Source: Epiperipatus broadwayi
Taxonomy: Eukaryota > Onychophora > Udeonychophora > Euonychophora > Peripatidae
Assembly (NCBI GenBank): GCA_028023455.1
Contig: JAQFVV010012395.1
Coordinates: forward strand, 2,230,001-2,294,000
Length of the DNA: 64,000 nucleotides
Reading direction: 5' to 3'
The translations under genes were made by a program, and so were the position numbers. The notes beneath the pieces are model-generated. The model did not search any database, was not told where the DNA came from, and worked only from the letters and a program-made list of their open reading frames with translations. This document shows, one piece after another, positions 35,258 through 48,098 of this stretch; within the stretch, counting starts at the first letter, position 1, and each line of letters begins with the position of its first letter.

Positions 35258-36496
35258 CTATTAAAAATAAAAGTTTATATTAGAAAAAAAATAAAAAAAC
35301 ACTATATACATATGCAATATTTTTTTCCCCAGTTATTCACTCACAATTATTCTTTTAATTACAAACAGTGAGTTATTAATAAACAGTAAATAAAATTTAT
35401 ATCTAATTTATATGTCTGTATAAATACTTAATTTTTCAATCTACACTATTCTGTCTTTGCAATTTATTCATTCTCTATTTTTATTGTTATGTCAAAAAAA
35501 AATATTTTTTTTTTGAGAGTATATAGTTAATGCATTTTAATTACATATAAAATAATTTATTTAAAATTTTTTATTATTAATCAATAAATTATATTATTCG
35601 GATTATTAATAGTCACTCATACAAACGCATCTAATCCAAGAAGAAAGAAAAAATCAGTAGAGGTGAGTTTTGCAATGACTATACAATCAATCCATGAAAT
35701 ACAAATACATTCACATATATCATAGACTGATCTCAGAATCTGTTTATTTGATATCCTGTGGTGCTATCTATTAACTTTTTTAGCAGCAAATTTTTCTTTC
35801 TGAAAGATTTTAAACTTTGTCTAACTTTCTATTATATTCTATCCTCAACCATATTTTTCCTATGAAATCAATTAGTATTGTGATTCTTTAGAATATCTTT
35901 TGAGATAATCATTATAATGTACATGGAGATTGCTTTGCTCAAAAAATCATGCACATATTCTCCATACAATATTTAATTAGAAAATCTGTTAGCATTCCTT
36001 TTCTTCATATTCTAAAAACTTCAAATATTTTTAAAATAGCAGATTCATTATCACGATATTCAGTTAATCGAACAATTGTTCTTTTGATTTTGCCATTCTA
36101 TTTCCAGAATTAATTTAATTAAAGTAGCTTAATTACTGTAATGAAATACTTTTATTTTTTAATCTGCAAAATGCAGTGTAATAAATGATGCTCCACTTTT
36201 AAGCCCATATTTTTTCTTTAAATATTATTAAAATAGAGCATTCAATTTTTTGAATAATAATTACTAAACCAAATTATTTATAGGTTTATTCAAATCATTA
36301 AAACCTTCTGAAAATAATCAGTTCATCTTACAAAAATAGGGCAATTAGCATCATATTGTAAATCTAAAATAAGATTATGTTCTTGTTTTTTATTTTTGTT
36401 TCAAATTAAAAATTCCATCACTTAAACTACTTGGTGATTGATGATAACTTATAGACTCACAAGAGTTTCTAAAAATGAAAAACAAAATGGGAACTA
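35258..36496 (-). other. intronic AT-rich tract
   Basis: Left (3') end of the putative 26 kb intron. No further exon or bounded repeat recognised. Scattered stretches at 35,730-36,100 may be decayed LINE 3' sequence linked to the RT relic to the right, but no motif is legible. Confidence 0.5.
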
Positions 36497-36700
36497 ATAC
36501 ATATCTTTGTTACCAATTTTAATTTCAAATGGTTCAGGGTTTTTATCCCTCAAAATAGTTATTCTTTTCATATTATTATATAGAAGTTATATAAAAAAAA
36601 TTGGTGGACTACCAGCTACTTTCAAACATTGCTTTAAAGCTTTGAAATTGATTGAGTCAAATTGCCTGACAAAATTGACAAAAATAATATATAAAGCTTT
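36497..36700 (-). pseudogene. non-LTR retrotransposon relic: reverse transcriptase fragment
   Basis: The minus strand reads FVNFVRQFDSINFKALKQC followed by LKVAGSPPIF, then LLYNNMKRITILRDKN. This aligns by motif with the RT segment D-F-x-K-A-F-D-S-x4-L...GIPP-K...LY of LINE polymerases (motif A region). The first catalytic Asp lies outside or is changed (VNF for VDF), and stops interrupt the reading. No flanking EN or C-terminal domain could be traced. It is an old dead copy in the intron. Confidence 0.65.
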
Positions 36701-37615
36701 CACTCATTGATACATTTCTTGTAATTATAAGGTAGCAAATATAATATCTATAACTCTTTTTAATTATCTAAAATCCTACTGAGATACTGGTAACTATTCC
36801 ACTTTCTGAAGTAAAAAATATTTTATGATAATTACTAAACTTTATCTTTTTTTTTGTTTTTTTTTTTACAAAATGGAGTATAACACAAAGGTTTACTTGA
36901 TAGATTAAATTATTAATGCTATAAACCTAAAGATTAAGATATCTATAATTTTTCCATTAATAGTTAATAGATGTTATCCAACAGCAAATACATACCTGTA
37001 TAGCGACTGAGATTTAAATTAAATTTCTTTTTTTGGACTATAATATTAATCTCTTATTTGCATTTCTTTTAATAATGAATCCTTCTGCAAAGTCCTTAAA
37101 CTAAACTTCATATCCACCCTTTCAAATGTCAAAAGAATAATTTAAGTAAATCTAAATATGTTTATTACTACATAAAAAAACAAAGAGAAAAGATATTAAT
37201 ATTACTGATTTAGTTCAAATCCTTTTTAACATTAATAATTTTTTAAAAAAAAAGATTCTTGTTTGGCCTTGTTCACCTAACACTATTAGTCCTATATAAA
37301 AAAAAATGTATCATTGATTCCAAATTTTCAAGCGTGTATAGTTGTTTTGTTTCAACTCCTTAATAAAGTCCTTTGTGGGCTAAAATTATGAAACTTTTGA
37401 ATAGTTCTATTAATGATAATTTAAATTTTATTAATCTTTAAATGGATTTTTAAGCTCAATGAATTAATAGATTCTAACTGAATTAATAAAAAAAAAAAAA
37501 TCTACATAAAAGTTTTAACAATATGATACTCCCACTATTATTTGTAAATGACAAAGCATAAAATACATTTTACATCCAGAATTCTAACATATGTTATATT
37601 TAAATGTCAATATAT
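36701..37615. other. intronic AT-rich tract, nothing recognised
   Basis: Poly-A/poly-T runs throughout; no open segment with splice sites and no repeat boundary until the LTR that starts at 37,616. Confidence 0.55.
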
Positions 37616-39432
37616 TGAATGGTTCCTCTCCAATTATACATCAAATTACAAGTGATTTGGGATTATTTAACACTGTAATATATTTTTTTGTAAGATAGTC
37701 AAACTATGGTCCCCAACAAATAATTGGAAAAAGTATTTTTAAAAATCCATAATTTCCAGATAAACTTTAAACTCCTGTTTGGCTAGAATTTGTTTAACTG
37801 TGTTTGAACAAAAATTACTCATATCTAAAGCAGCTTATATTATGGATGCCAGAGTTAATGTAAGATTCATTATCATGTAGCTTTGTTAAAAAAAAATATT
37901 AACATTTGTAGTGAATATTTCACTTTCCCATTTGTAGTTTATTTAAAGGCAATTATAAAATTATTAACTAGTATGAAATTATGGAAAGAAGCTGTTGAGA
38001 TTTTTTCTTTGTTTTAACAAAATAGATTTAATAACACTTTAATAAAGCAATACATTTTATCAAACTCATTTTGCCCCCCTCCACAACTAATACATGAGTA
38101 AAATGTTAACATCAAAAAATATTTTCTTGTTAAAGGTTATAAAAAAGATAATATTACATAGATAAATAAAAAAAATATTATTTAACATAAAGTATTTATA
38201 AGACAAAACAATATACTTAGACAGTTTAATGAATCTTTGAAATTTAAAATCTTTCAACAGTATTATAAAATTCCTTTTTATTACATAATTATTTATTAGA
38301 AAAAATATAAATGGGAATAACTTACTGATCAGATTTAAGTTATAGTTACCTTTTTGAGTATTTATTTTCTGACAGTTGATGATGATGTCTTCATTTTCCA
38401 TTAATCCTCTAGACTTATATTATCTGGGATGATTTTGTAAATGAATCTTTAGTCAATGGTCATTCAATAACATCAAAATAGGAATAGGCAGATATTAGCT
38501 GGTCAGAGCTTCATTTTCATGCAGCAGAGGATAGGTTTAGCAATGAGAAACATATTAAACTTTTAGCCTGCAATGCCACAACTTTTGAAGTCTTCTATAG
38601 TGCTAATCACTCAGATATCAGACTTCTCAAGGTTTTAAATCAGCCATTCTTATTATTTCAGTTTCTTGCTCTACTGGTAACTCCAAGATTTAAAATCTCA
38701 AGACTGTTGACTTTTTACAGCAACCAAATGAATTGTTGGTGAGTGAATAATTCAGTTCATGATTTACTGAACGGACCAATTAACAACTGCATTAATAATT
38801 ATCAATAAAGCAAGTCATATATAATGTGGCATTGCTTTTATAAGTTTGTATTTACAAAAATTAAATACAGAGAGCATACCAATAGCGCAACAAGCTCTTA
38901 ATTGATAAGTGCAGTAAAAGAAATCAAAAACTGAATTAATGCAATTGACCCAGCTATAGATACCATTCTCATTAGTGTACCTGTTTTTCAATAAACATAA
39001 TTTCTTTAATTTAATTAATTAATTTTTTTTTTAACTTTCAGATCTACCTTCTGCGTAGGACAATTGTTCATGCCTAATGACATGGCAGCTCTTATTGCTA
39101 TGCAACAAGGTTCATTCTTAAAATTTTATTGCAAATGAATTTTATAATTTTTTTAAAATTATAAACAACTTTTTAACTTTTAACAAATAAAGATTTAAAA
39201 GCATCTACTTTTATAGTATGCACTTTAGAAGCTTTATAAAATGTGCCTACTAGCAAAAATGCATACGTTATTTACATCTAGAATTTCTTTCAAATAAAAT
39301 GACCCCCCCTCTTTTTGCTGATAAACTTTTAATCAACTGCAGGCTAAAAATAACGAAGTTTAACTAATTTCATTTATTAATACAGCACCACACTCTATAC
39401 ATGTATATAGAGTTTGAACGACTGGATGGTGG
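37616..39432 (-). repeat. 3' LTR of the old retrotransposon, about 1.8 kb
   Basis: Shares with the right copy the blocks CTCTCCAATT-TACAT, TTTTTTTGTAAGATA-TCAAA, CAGCTTATATTATGGATGCC, TTTAAAGGCAATTATAAAATT, CTTTCAACAGTATTATAAAA, GGTGATGTCTTCATTTGC-like and ATTCATGATTTRCTGAA in the same order. The open frame 38,087-38,401 and the exon-like stretch near 38,340-38,400 lie inside this LTR and recur in decayed form at 50,390-50,450, so they are not host exons. Confidence 0.82.
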
Positions 39433-40119
39433 AGTGGATCAAAATAGAATCAATATATTATTAAATGATCCTTTCATCATTTATCACCAATTTTGTTTCT
39501 AATGCAATTCTTGTTGTCATGATTTGCCACTTTTTTTGATCTTACAAGCTGGGTTTTATTATAATTATTTTTTTTTAGTAAATTCAGGTGATATACATAA
39601 TCCTAACAACCACCAGCTGTTTGAGATGAATCATGCTAATGTGTAAATCCCATTTCATCTGTACAAATTTCAAGACTGTGAACCCATATTGCTGATCATG
39701 CTCTTATGTATGAATACTAACCAGGGACTCTGTGGTTTGGTAAAGCATAATTTGTGAGAAAATTTTCAGCTGTTATGAAATATTTAATTTTTCTTTCTAT
39801 TAGAAAACTTAGTTAACTCAGGAATCTTCCACTGGTGCTGCTCACAACATATTAGCGCATCATTCCTTTTTCTTTTAAAATTATTTACTTATGGAGTTTG
39901 GGATTTGACCAAGATCCAGAACCATTTAACAATCCCTAAAAAGGCAGACAGGCTAGACACACATGCCAAGCACCTATAACATCCAAATGACAAAAGTTAT
40001 CATGATCATTCCCAACCTACTCTCTCCCTAACATTTTCTCAATATCTCTTCAAAGTTTTATTGAATTGTCATGGAATAGATCTAAGTCATAAACTTAATA
40101 GTCCATCTATATCAACTAA
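39433..40119 (-). other. interior of the old retrotransposon, non-coding
   Basis: Lies between gag relic and 3' LTR. No polymerase or integrase motif is legible in any frame, and no polypurine tract is seen beside 39,433. Confidence 0.5.
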
Positions 40120-40262
40120 ATTAATGCTATTTTTTTGGTAGGTAGTTCATACTCAAGTGATGGGGATCTTGACTGTTTCCTCTGTTTGTTGCACCATTCC
40201 CTCCATTTAACATCCAGTCCCTTCTTTGGTGGACTTTTACAAGGTGATGGTGAACATTGATT

Positions 40263-40284
40263 ATTGATGTGATGTGATGTGATG
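40263..40284 (+). repeat. GATGT short tandem repeat
   Basis: The pentamer GATGT repeats four times in a row within the old retrotransposon interior. Confidence 0.8.
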
Positions 40285-40837
40285 TATTATGGCTTCTCCT
40301 TAAACGAAGTCAAGAATATCTCAGCAATTATGCCCAGATAAACCTGTTAGCCACTTTCTTTTACATTCCCCACTCTAAATTTACCCATAATCTGCTCTAT
40401 CCCATTTCCACAACATAATTTTTGTCAACTCTATAACCTTTATATCTAAATCCCCCTTATCTTTTTCCAAACCCAGCATAAAAACCAATAATTCACTTTC
40501 TGTATAATCACTCTTTTCATATTTATTTTTATTTCTATTACCTTGATATTGGAGCCATCTGCAGTCCAATGGATAATTCAGGTCATTTTGAGACTGCCTG
40601 TTGACCTTCTCTTTTTCTTTTAATACCATAATTAAGATGATCCTCTTCCTTTCTTCATCTTTATTGAATTCACTTGTTGATCATTTTTTTGTATGAACAT
40701 TTATTATGAGATTTGAGCCCAGTTTCTTCATCATCAGGATTACTGATGTCAAAAATGCTGAATATATCAGCTACTTGTTCATTATTTGTTCCATTGAATC
40801 AGGAAGCTATGCCTCACTATTTGAGTTATCTGACTTC

Positions 40838-40929
40838 CAGACAATGGAAAAGATTTTTGACCACCTGTTTCCTGAAAAACTTTCAGACAATGGAAAAGAT
40901 GTTTGACCACCTGTCTCCTGAAAAATAAA
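40838..40929 (+). repeat. 46-bp tandem duplication inside the gag relic
   Basis: CAGACAATGGAAAAGAT followed by TTTGACCACCTGT occurs at 40,838 and again at 40,884, an offset of 46 bp. It falls in the part of gag following the capsid-like segment and adds to its frame damage. Confidence 0.85.
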
Positions 40930-42874
40930 GTATATGGTTCACTAGGTCAACATTTCTCCTAAGGCATCTAGTACTTGCCAAGCTTGGGATACCCCTTGTA
41001 TATAACTAACTGCTATAGCAAGCTTAGACTACTCTGTTCTGGAATTGATACTGAAGTACCTTGCTAAACTACCAAGTTACTCTATGGGAGCTTCATCGGT
41101 GAGATAAGAAAAAAAATAATTATATTTTTCACTAGGATCACAATCATATTGGTTTGGATTTATTTTTACTCTCACATTCTCATTATTAGGTTGCATATCA
41201 TTTATGTACTCTTTTACTTCTGCATTATCTGTACTCCAACTCTCAGTAAGGATCTCAACTTCCAATACCTGTATTTTGGCTGCTATCCCCTTTTCTCCAA
41301 AAAAATATTAATAACATTAAACTTGAACCTATAATAATGCAAACTAAATCAAGAGAATGATTAGTATTAGATTTGTGTTGTACCTGGGCCAATGGGTTCT
41401 TCTATCTTAATTTCTTAAAGTTACCTCTACCACTATGATGTTGAATCTAGAATACTAATTAACATTAATAATAGTGGTTATTATATTACCTTTATATTTT
41501 GTCATGCAGAGATAATAATATGCAACTGGATATCTAATAGCAGTTTTTTTAAATTTTAATATATGATTTTCTCAAGTTTTTATATGAGTTACAAGTTTAT
41601 TTATATTTGTATTTTTTACTATAAATATAAATTAAAAATAATGTTTTTTAACAATTTTTCTCTGTTTAGAAAAGAATAAATAAATAATTTGGGAAAAACC
41701 ATGAAACTATTACAAATGAAAATAATTGTATTATTGTTTTGTCAGACAAAATTAGAAATATAAAGGATGTCAAGATCAAAAAAGAAAAATCCACTAAAAT
41801 AGAAATGAAAGAGATATTTTTACCTGTGTGCAAGGTTATTCCCATTCACTTGCACTTTCATATAATTTCTCATTATGTTCAGAGTGCATCATCTTCATAG
41901 TATTTTGGTGCTGTTTTTTCAGCAGCTCAAACTGCTCATTATTTTCATTTTTATTTTACTTTATTTTTTCATTGATTTTATCTATCTTGTTATTAAGATT
42001 GACCAAATCATCAGCCAGTTTCTTAGATAGTTCTCAGATCATGGTATCAAATTCATCTTTCAAACTAGCCTTAATTGTCTTTTATTTCTTTAGCCAATTC
42101 AACTAATTTTTTTTTACAATTGCATCATTAATTTCTTTGGGCCCTTTGTTTCAATTTTTTAACTATTTCATCATTATTATTGATTATCACTTCTTTATTT
42201 GTTTTGACCATTTCATTATTTTTTTGGATTCTTTCTTTATTATTTTCTTTGGCTCTGTCTTTAGCCATTTCATTCATCTTTTGGATTATTTCCACTCGCA
42301 GTTTTCTGAACACTTTGGTCATCACTACCCAATTGACCCTGTCCATTTCAATATTAACTGATTTTGATTTATTTTCCTTTTTGGTTATCCATTTTGTTAT
42401 TAATGAATTAATCTTAATCTTTTTGCTTTTTAATCTTGTTATTTTAATCTCTTGACTACTTTTTTTTTACTATCAATATGTATAGTAATACTTCTGTCAA
42501 TCATCTTTTCTATCCTACTGCTCTGACTGCTCTTTGATATTATTATGATTAGGCTGCCTATTTTAAATGCATATATTTATTTATCTGTATCTGCTGACTC
42601 CACTTTTAGTGATTTTTAATCTATAATTATTAATAATTGAACATTTATTTCCTACCTGATTATTTATTTTTTTCTTTTCAAAAAAAAAAACAACAATTTT
42701 TTTACTATTTGTTTCTCCTCATTTACATATATAGAAGCAGAGAAAAAAAGAAAATCATTTAAGAAAAAAAAAATCTCATTTTTAATTAACAAATGATTAT
42801 TATTTATTTATTTATTTTTTATTAACTCATATCAGGTTATGGGTTCTTTATTCACACTTTACAATGGGTGCTAT

Positions 42875-43472
42875 TGAACTGTTCCTCTCCAATTGTACAT
42901 TGGATTACTGGTTACTTGGAGTTATTTAACATTCTTTAATATGTTTTTTTGTAAGATAATCAAATTATGGTCTCCAACTAACAGTCAAAAAAAGTATTAA
43001 AAACATAATTATATCCTGATTATCTTTAAACTACTAATTGACTCAAATTCATTTGTGTATAAACAAAAATTTCTCATATCAAAAGCAGCTTATATTATGG
43101 ATGCCAGCATTCATGTAATATTCATTAACAAACTGCTTTGGTAAAAGAAAGAAATGATTTAACTCTTGTAGTTAATATTTTATTTGACCACACATAGCTT
43201 ATTTAAAGGCAATTATAAAATTATTACCTAGTATAAAGTTATGGAAACAAGCTATTGAGATTTTATTCTTTGTTTTAAAAAAATAGATTTAATAACACCA
43301 TAATAAAGCAATACATACTGCCAATATCATTTTTGCACTCTCCAAAGCATGTATAGGCATGAATAAAATGTTAACAAAAATATTTCCTTGTTAAAGATTA
43401 TAAAAAAAGTAATATTATATAGATGCATAACAAATACTAATTAACATAAAGAATTTATAAAACAGAACAATA
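42875..43472 (-). repeat. 5' LTR of the old retrotransposon, part 1 (before the insertion)
   Basis: Matches 37,616-38,215 up to the shared CAATATACTTA, where the DNA transposon begins. The LTR resumes at 50,258. Confidence 0.82.
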
Positions 43473-43683
43473 TACTTATTAATTTGAATATAAGATGCTT
43501 TTTTTTCCTTCAAATTTTGGATCCATAAAAAAGGAATGTGTCTTAAATTGGGAACCAAAATTTTTAACATCTTATTTCTGCAGATCTTTGTTTTATGCTA
43601 TACATTTGTATTATGATCATTGATATTCCTATGTGGAATAGTCTGTTAATTCTTTTTTAATCAAAAGAATTAAATTTAACATT

Positions 43684-45792
43684 ATAATGATCACAAAGAA
43701 GGTGGAGACAGCAGTCGATCGTATCTAACCACAATCTGCACTACCAGGGTGCCATTTAGGCATTTGAGCTTAGAAAAATTTATAAAGTAGGCAGATACGC
43801 GCTGTTAAGATTCCACTTTATTTAAATATTCGGATCGTTAGCCCAAGTCACTAGCTCAGGGAGTAGCAGAAATAATAAAATATAACTTTATGTCTTAAAT
43901 ATAAAAAAATAAAAGCCACTGCCAGAAATTAACACATGAAAATATTTATTTACGCACATATAAAATCATTCTTATTTGAGGAATAAGTTTAACATTTTAG
44001 ATTTTTATATTAATCTTTAATTTTACAATAAATAGATTGCAATCAGGAGTTTAATGTTTATTTAGTGAGTCAAGTATGAATAGACTATATAGATTGTATT
44101 TGAAAAGACAAATGTTCTATCCCTTATTTAACCTTAGGCTAAAAAATTTGCAGTCAAACCGGCACTAATCCATCTGATACATTTATGTATTCAATGTAGC
44201 ATGAAAATACGACAACACAAAATACTATACTGACAGGAATGTACATCTGAACAGTAAGTAGAGTTAGAGAAGACATTGTCTCTCCACCAACAGGAATGCT
44301 ACATCTGTTGGCAAGTAGAGCAATAAACAAAAAACTCCATAAGAATGAACTGCGGTCCTTTGCCGACTTACAAACCCATCCATAGGCAAACAGAAGGTGT
44401 GTGGCGTATATATACAATTCTGCCCATAGCGGATCTCATACTACATCTACTAAAAATGCAAATATATCCAATCCATTGAGCTAATTCAACTACAAAATGA
44501 ATAACCTAAGATTACCCTCCCTTAAACTATATATATAACTTTACAAATCTATACAGCCATTCATGCCTGACTTAAATTTAACATTTAATTATGTTTGCAC
44601 AGATGAATTTTATACAATTTGTTTTATAATGTTGAGTATAGATCGGCTGCATAGATTCCACGGTTAAAATATTCCAAAATAAACACAACTGATCAGAATA
44701 CAAAATCATCGATAACGTCAATTGCACAGGGAATACAAAAAAACCCAATAGGCATTCATCATAAGATGCTGCAGTGACATGATGACTTATATATTCCAAT
44801 CAACTATGAAACAGCAACATAATTAACCGCTAATGAATCTATGCAATGTCTATACCCAACTTTAAATTTCATGCATTTAAATAATTTATACGATAAGTAT
44901 TAATACAAATAAAAAATAATAAAATGGAAATGATTTTTATAAAACGTAAGACATATAAAATTAAACATTATTAATTGAGTTGACACATAAGTCAGAGAAA
45001 AGTTCTTTTTTTTAAAATTTAAATTAACTTATCAAATCTTTAAAGTTCTTATTTAATTTTATGATTTTAACAATTGTTCAGTTCTATTGCTTACAGTAGA
45101 AGAGTCCAGGTTCCTGTTGGCAATTCCCACGGAGACTTTCCTGGAAGACCGATCTGATATTTTGGAGGTAGCATTAGCTGGTTCTATTCTGGTATCACAG
45201 TCTTTTCATTTTTTTTTAAATAAGTGAGAGAGGATGACAAGTCTTGTCGCTCGTCTCACCAAATCAAGTTGGAAACTAAAAAACTGTCAGGAAACTGTAT
45301 TTCTCCTTTTATAGTATCCACACAGATTCAACCAACAAAATGTCACTAATCCATCCTTTTCATTCGGGTCTGGGCTGAGGCTTGATGCTTCCATTGGTCA
45401 AGCTAATTTCTCTTTATTCTTTTATCTAACTTTTCATCTGACCTTTTAATTACACAGCTTTTGGATAATTAATAAACAATCATTTCCATTTACAGATTAC
45501 AGGAATTAATTAATACCTGTTTTTATTTTAACATATGTTATTTCTTTATTAAAATATTTCTATATTTAAATCTTTTATTTTTTTATCAAAAAAGTACGTT
45601 CAAATACTTTTTTTATTTATAAAAAATTTTTTTTAAAAGTTTTGCATCTGTGTGAATATATATGTTATACGTTTAACAAACATTTTAATTTTAGCGTTTA
45701 GTTTTTTTCCTTTTTTAATACACTTATTTTTATTTGTGAACTTTATGATTTTATTTTAAATTAATGAAACGGCATATTTATATATCATTACA
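43684..45792 (-). mobile_element. solo-LTR-like element, 2.1 kb, with 5-bp target duplication ACATT
   Basis: ACATT at 43,679-43,683 and 45,793-45,797 flanks this copy exactly. On the minus strand the element starts TGTAATGATATATAAATATG and ends ...CATTAT. It is near-colinear with 58,140-60,207. Subterminal TGTAAY...RTTACA strings form a short inverted repeat at one end. A 5-bp duplication, TG start and about 2.1 kb length fit a solo LTR, although the CATTAT end is not the canonical CA. A minus-strand frame at 44,154-44,417 (87 codons) is shared with the other copy. Confidence 0.85.
44154..44417 (-). CDS. short ORF conserved between two copies of the solo-LTR-like element
   Basis: 87 codons, with the core LLANRCSIPVGGETMSSLTL followed by LTVQ-YIP-SIVFC. 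The counterpart at 58,634-58,846 keeps this core and the closing CYIEYINVSDGL. Differences in the overlap are mostly single amino-acid changes with no stop. It has a hydrophobic half (SIVFCVVVFSCYIEYI) that could be a membrane segment. The third copy (22.6-24.5 kb) is broken. The ORF may persist simply because the copies are young; no protein family is recognised. Confidence 0.25.
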   Translation of the reverse strand: MYIYATHLLFAYGWVCKSAKDRSSFLWSFLFIALLANRCSIPVGGETMSSLTLLTVQMYIPVSIVFCVVVFSCYIEYINVSDGLVPV

Positions 45793-47939
45793 ACATTAAA
45801 TGCCAATATTTTTGGATTAATTTTGTAAATAGCTTTAATTTTCTCTTAAACCACTACTTTTAATGTTATTTTGCCAATTTTACTGTTATTTTATCGAGAA
45901 AACTGTATTAAATAACCTTTAGAATTTTTTACAACTAATCAATTGTAATGGTCAAGTTTTGTACATTCATGTAACAGAATTCAGAATCCAAGCAAAAGAT
46001 ACCAAAGCTGACCAGACTAGGATTGTGACATCCTGAGTCCGACCACACTTCAACTCATAAGCCGGTACTCCATGACTCAAGACCCTATGAATGACCACCT
46101 TGAAATTACACATAGCATACTCCTTTATTCGTGGCTGACATAGGTCAGGGAGAAACAATGAGACTCATAATTACAATTCTTAATTGATTGCATCTAATGA
46201 ATAACTAACTTAATGGAGACTTTTATAATGCATAGGTTCTATGAACATATAATCAATAATTGGAATTGGATTGAATAATGAGACCGAGAGTGGACTAGGT
46301 TATTTACTAAAGTTTTATTTTTTCCAATCAATCAGAATTTAACCCAAGATATATATAACAACTTATATAACATGTTAAAATGCATGCAGGCATTTAATGG
46401 TTGAAAAGTGTTTAGGTATGCTCTTCGGACAGATTCTTTTAAAAAATATTAATACAAATAATTAATACATTTAAATAAGATGAATGTAACAGGTGTTCAT
46501 TTTATAAATTCATGGTAGCCATAGATTGCTTATGCTGAGTTACAATTTGAATACAAATATTTATAAAAGCTTGTAAATGCATGCAGGCATTTAAATAAAT
46601 AACTTATCACTGCATAATGTCTATAGTGGAACATATGCCAACTCCTCTTAATGTGTGATTGAATACCAGTAATTAAACTAAACCTTGGTTAACACTTACG
46701 GTGGACATTTCTCATCTGTTTTATATTTATTTATTTAGCCTAAAATTGGGGTACAATAAATTAGATTGCCTGGGCTTTGAAGAGTATCTCAGACAATTGC
46801 TGAAAGAAATGAAATAGGAAGGTAGAATTGGCTGCTCTGGATGTACCAATGTGCTATAGCACCAGCAATACAATAGTAATGTCGCACTGTGGATGGATTG
46901 GTAGATCAAGGCTTTCTGTGACCAATGCCGGTACCCTGAAACTGATCATTATGCTGCATGAGAAAAGAACAATTAGTTCAGGAAAGGCAGGGTTCTTATG
47001 TGCTGACCTGACCTTAAACTCAGGCTTCGTGACTGCTTTACCCTATGGGAGGAAGATGTGCTGGCTTAACCGAGGCTCCATCTTAAAGATGTAAATATAC
47101 CTGGCAGCAAAACTAGAAAAATATTTAAGTAAATGAATCACATCTGCCAAGCAAAGATTTTATACATTTAATATTCTACAGGCAAGAACAATAGCTTATT
47201 AGCTTGATCAAATAGAAGCCAACTCTTAGGTAGCATGATAAAATATATGCTATAGACAGGAATAGTTATAGATATTCTTTGTTGTTCCAGTTCAAACTAA
47301 TTTTGTTATTGATCAAATGACTAGTACTTCAAAAGGGAAGGAAAGTATATTTGAAGGGGTTTAATAAATAACTTAAATAGCAAGTATACTTATAAATATT
47401 TCTCAAGGTTAGTCTATTTCTTAGTATTTAAAATTAATCTCTCACTGAAACAAGCCTCACTGAAACAAGCCACATTGCAAAATTTACAATCAAATAATTA
47501 TCAAAAAAATAATAATAATAATAATGAGTGAGTCATTACTATTTTTATAAGAGGGTTTTGAAACAGCGCACAGAAAATAAGTTTATAAAATAATTACGTG
47601 AAGTGGTTTTAATCAATCTCTTCTTGAAATATTGAAGTTTAGTGTTCGCTGTTTCGAAGCATCAGCATATCATAAAATAAATATCATATAATAAATATTA
47701 AAAGCTAGGTGATTAAGAAATAACTATAAGTGTAACTGCAGTGGTATAGTTTAAAGTAGAAAACATTAATTCATTTCTTAAAGAAGGAAATTTTAAAAAG
47801 CAAGTGAGTCATTTGAAAGATTTTAACACAATAGAAAAAAACTTTAACATTAAAAAAATACATTTAGTGGTTAGTTAGCTAACTTGAGTTTAAAAGTTTA
47901 AAAGATGGTACGACATTAACATGAAATTATACAGAGCTC
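45793..47939 (+). other. DNA-transposon interior, no coding region recognised
   Basis: Two GC-richer islands have open frames without recognisable motifs: 45,967-46,158 minus (63 codons) and 46,828-47,094 plus (88 codons). They may be decayed transposase or passenger sequence. A fragment at 45,838-45,950 matches the second half of the 205-bp tandem unit at 49,268. Confidence 0.5.
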
Positions 47940-48016
47940 TGCAGTTTAGTGATTTACCAGTATTAGTAGGTGCTTGAGCTGGAGCTTGGTGAGTTTTCTG
48001 GGTGGCTTGCAACATG

Positions 48017-48098
48017 CTCTTCTTTTGTGGTTAGGCTGTAGATATTATAGTGGCATCCTCTTCTTTTGTGGTTAGACTGTAGATATTATAGCGGCATC
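48017..48098 (-). repeat. 41-bp tandem duplication in a SINE body
   Basis: CTCTTCTTTTGTGGTTAG followed by CTGTAGATATTATAG and GGCATC occurs twice, offset 41 bp (48,017-48,057 and 48,058-48,098), with two differences. It lies directly downstream, on the minus strand, of the tRNA-like head. Confidence 0.9.

Larger units (their letters stand above)
40120..42350 (-). pseudogene. decayed Gag gene of the old retrotransposon
   Basis: Minus-strand pieces line up in Gag order. First is a charged coiled coil with many stops (about 42,350-41,830; ELSKKLADDLVNLNNKIDKI and MMHSEHNEKLYESASEWE). Then about 560 bp is AT-rich. A capsid-like segment (41,265-40,970) reads YFFSYLTDEAPIE, stop, LGSLARYFSIN, stop, SKLAIAVSYIQGVSQAW. 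A later piece reads QVADIFSIFDISNPDDEE (about 40,790-40,740), and a basic tail near 40,250-40,125 reads KSPPKKGLDVKWREWCNKQ. The middle pieces match the intact element's EAPVEHLKSLQRYFNVN and VAEMLSAIDMSE residue by residue. Many stops and frameshifts make it non-functional. Confidence 0.8.

Noticed and set aside
38087-38401. 104-codon minus-strand ORF and exon-like stretch ending at a GTAAC
   Set aside because: Lies inside the old LTR and recurs in decayed form at 50,390-50,450, so it is repeat sequence rather than a host exon; composition is Ile/Phe/Asn-rich AT bias.
41828-42455. Plus-strand Phe/Ile-rich ORFs
   Set aside because: Antisense of the decayed gag coiled coil (Lys/Glu/Asn codons read as Phe/Leu/Ile on the other strand).
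46828-47094. 88-codon plus-strand ORF in a GC-richer island of the DNA transposon
   Set aside because: No transposase motif (no DDE, no DNA-binding helix) and no homologous counterpart in the window; retained only as part of the transposon interior.
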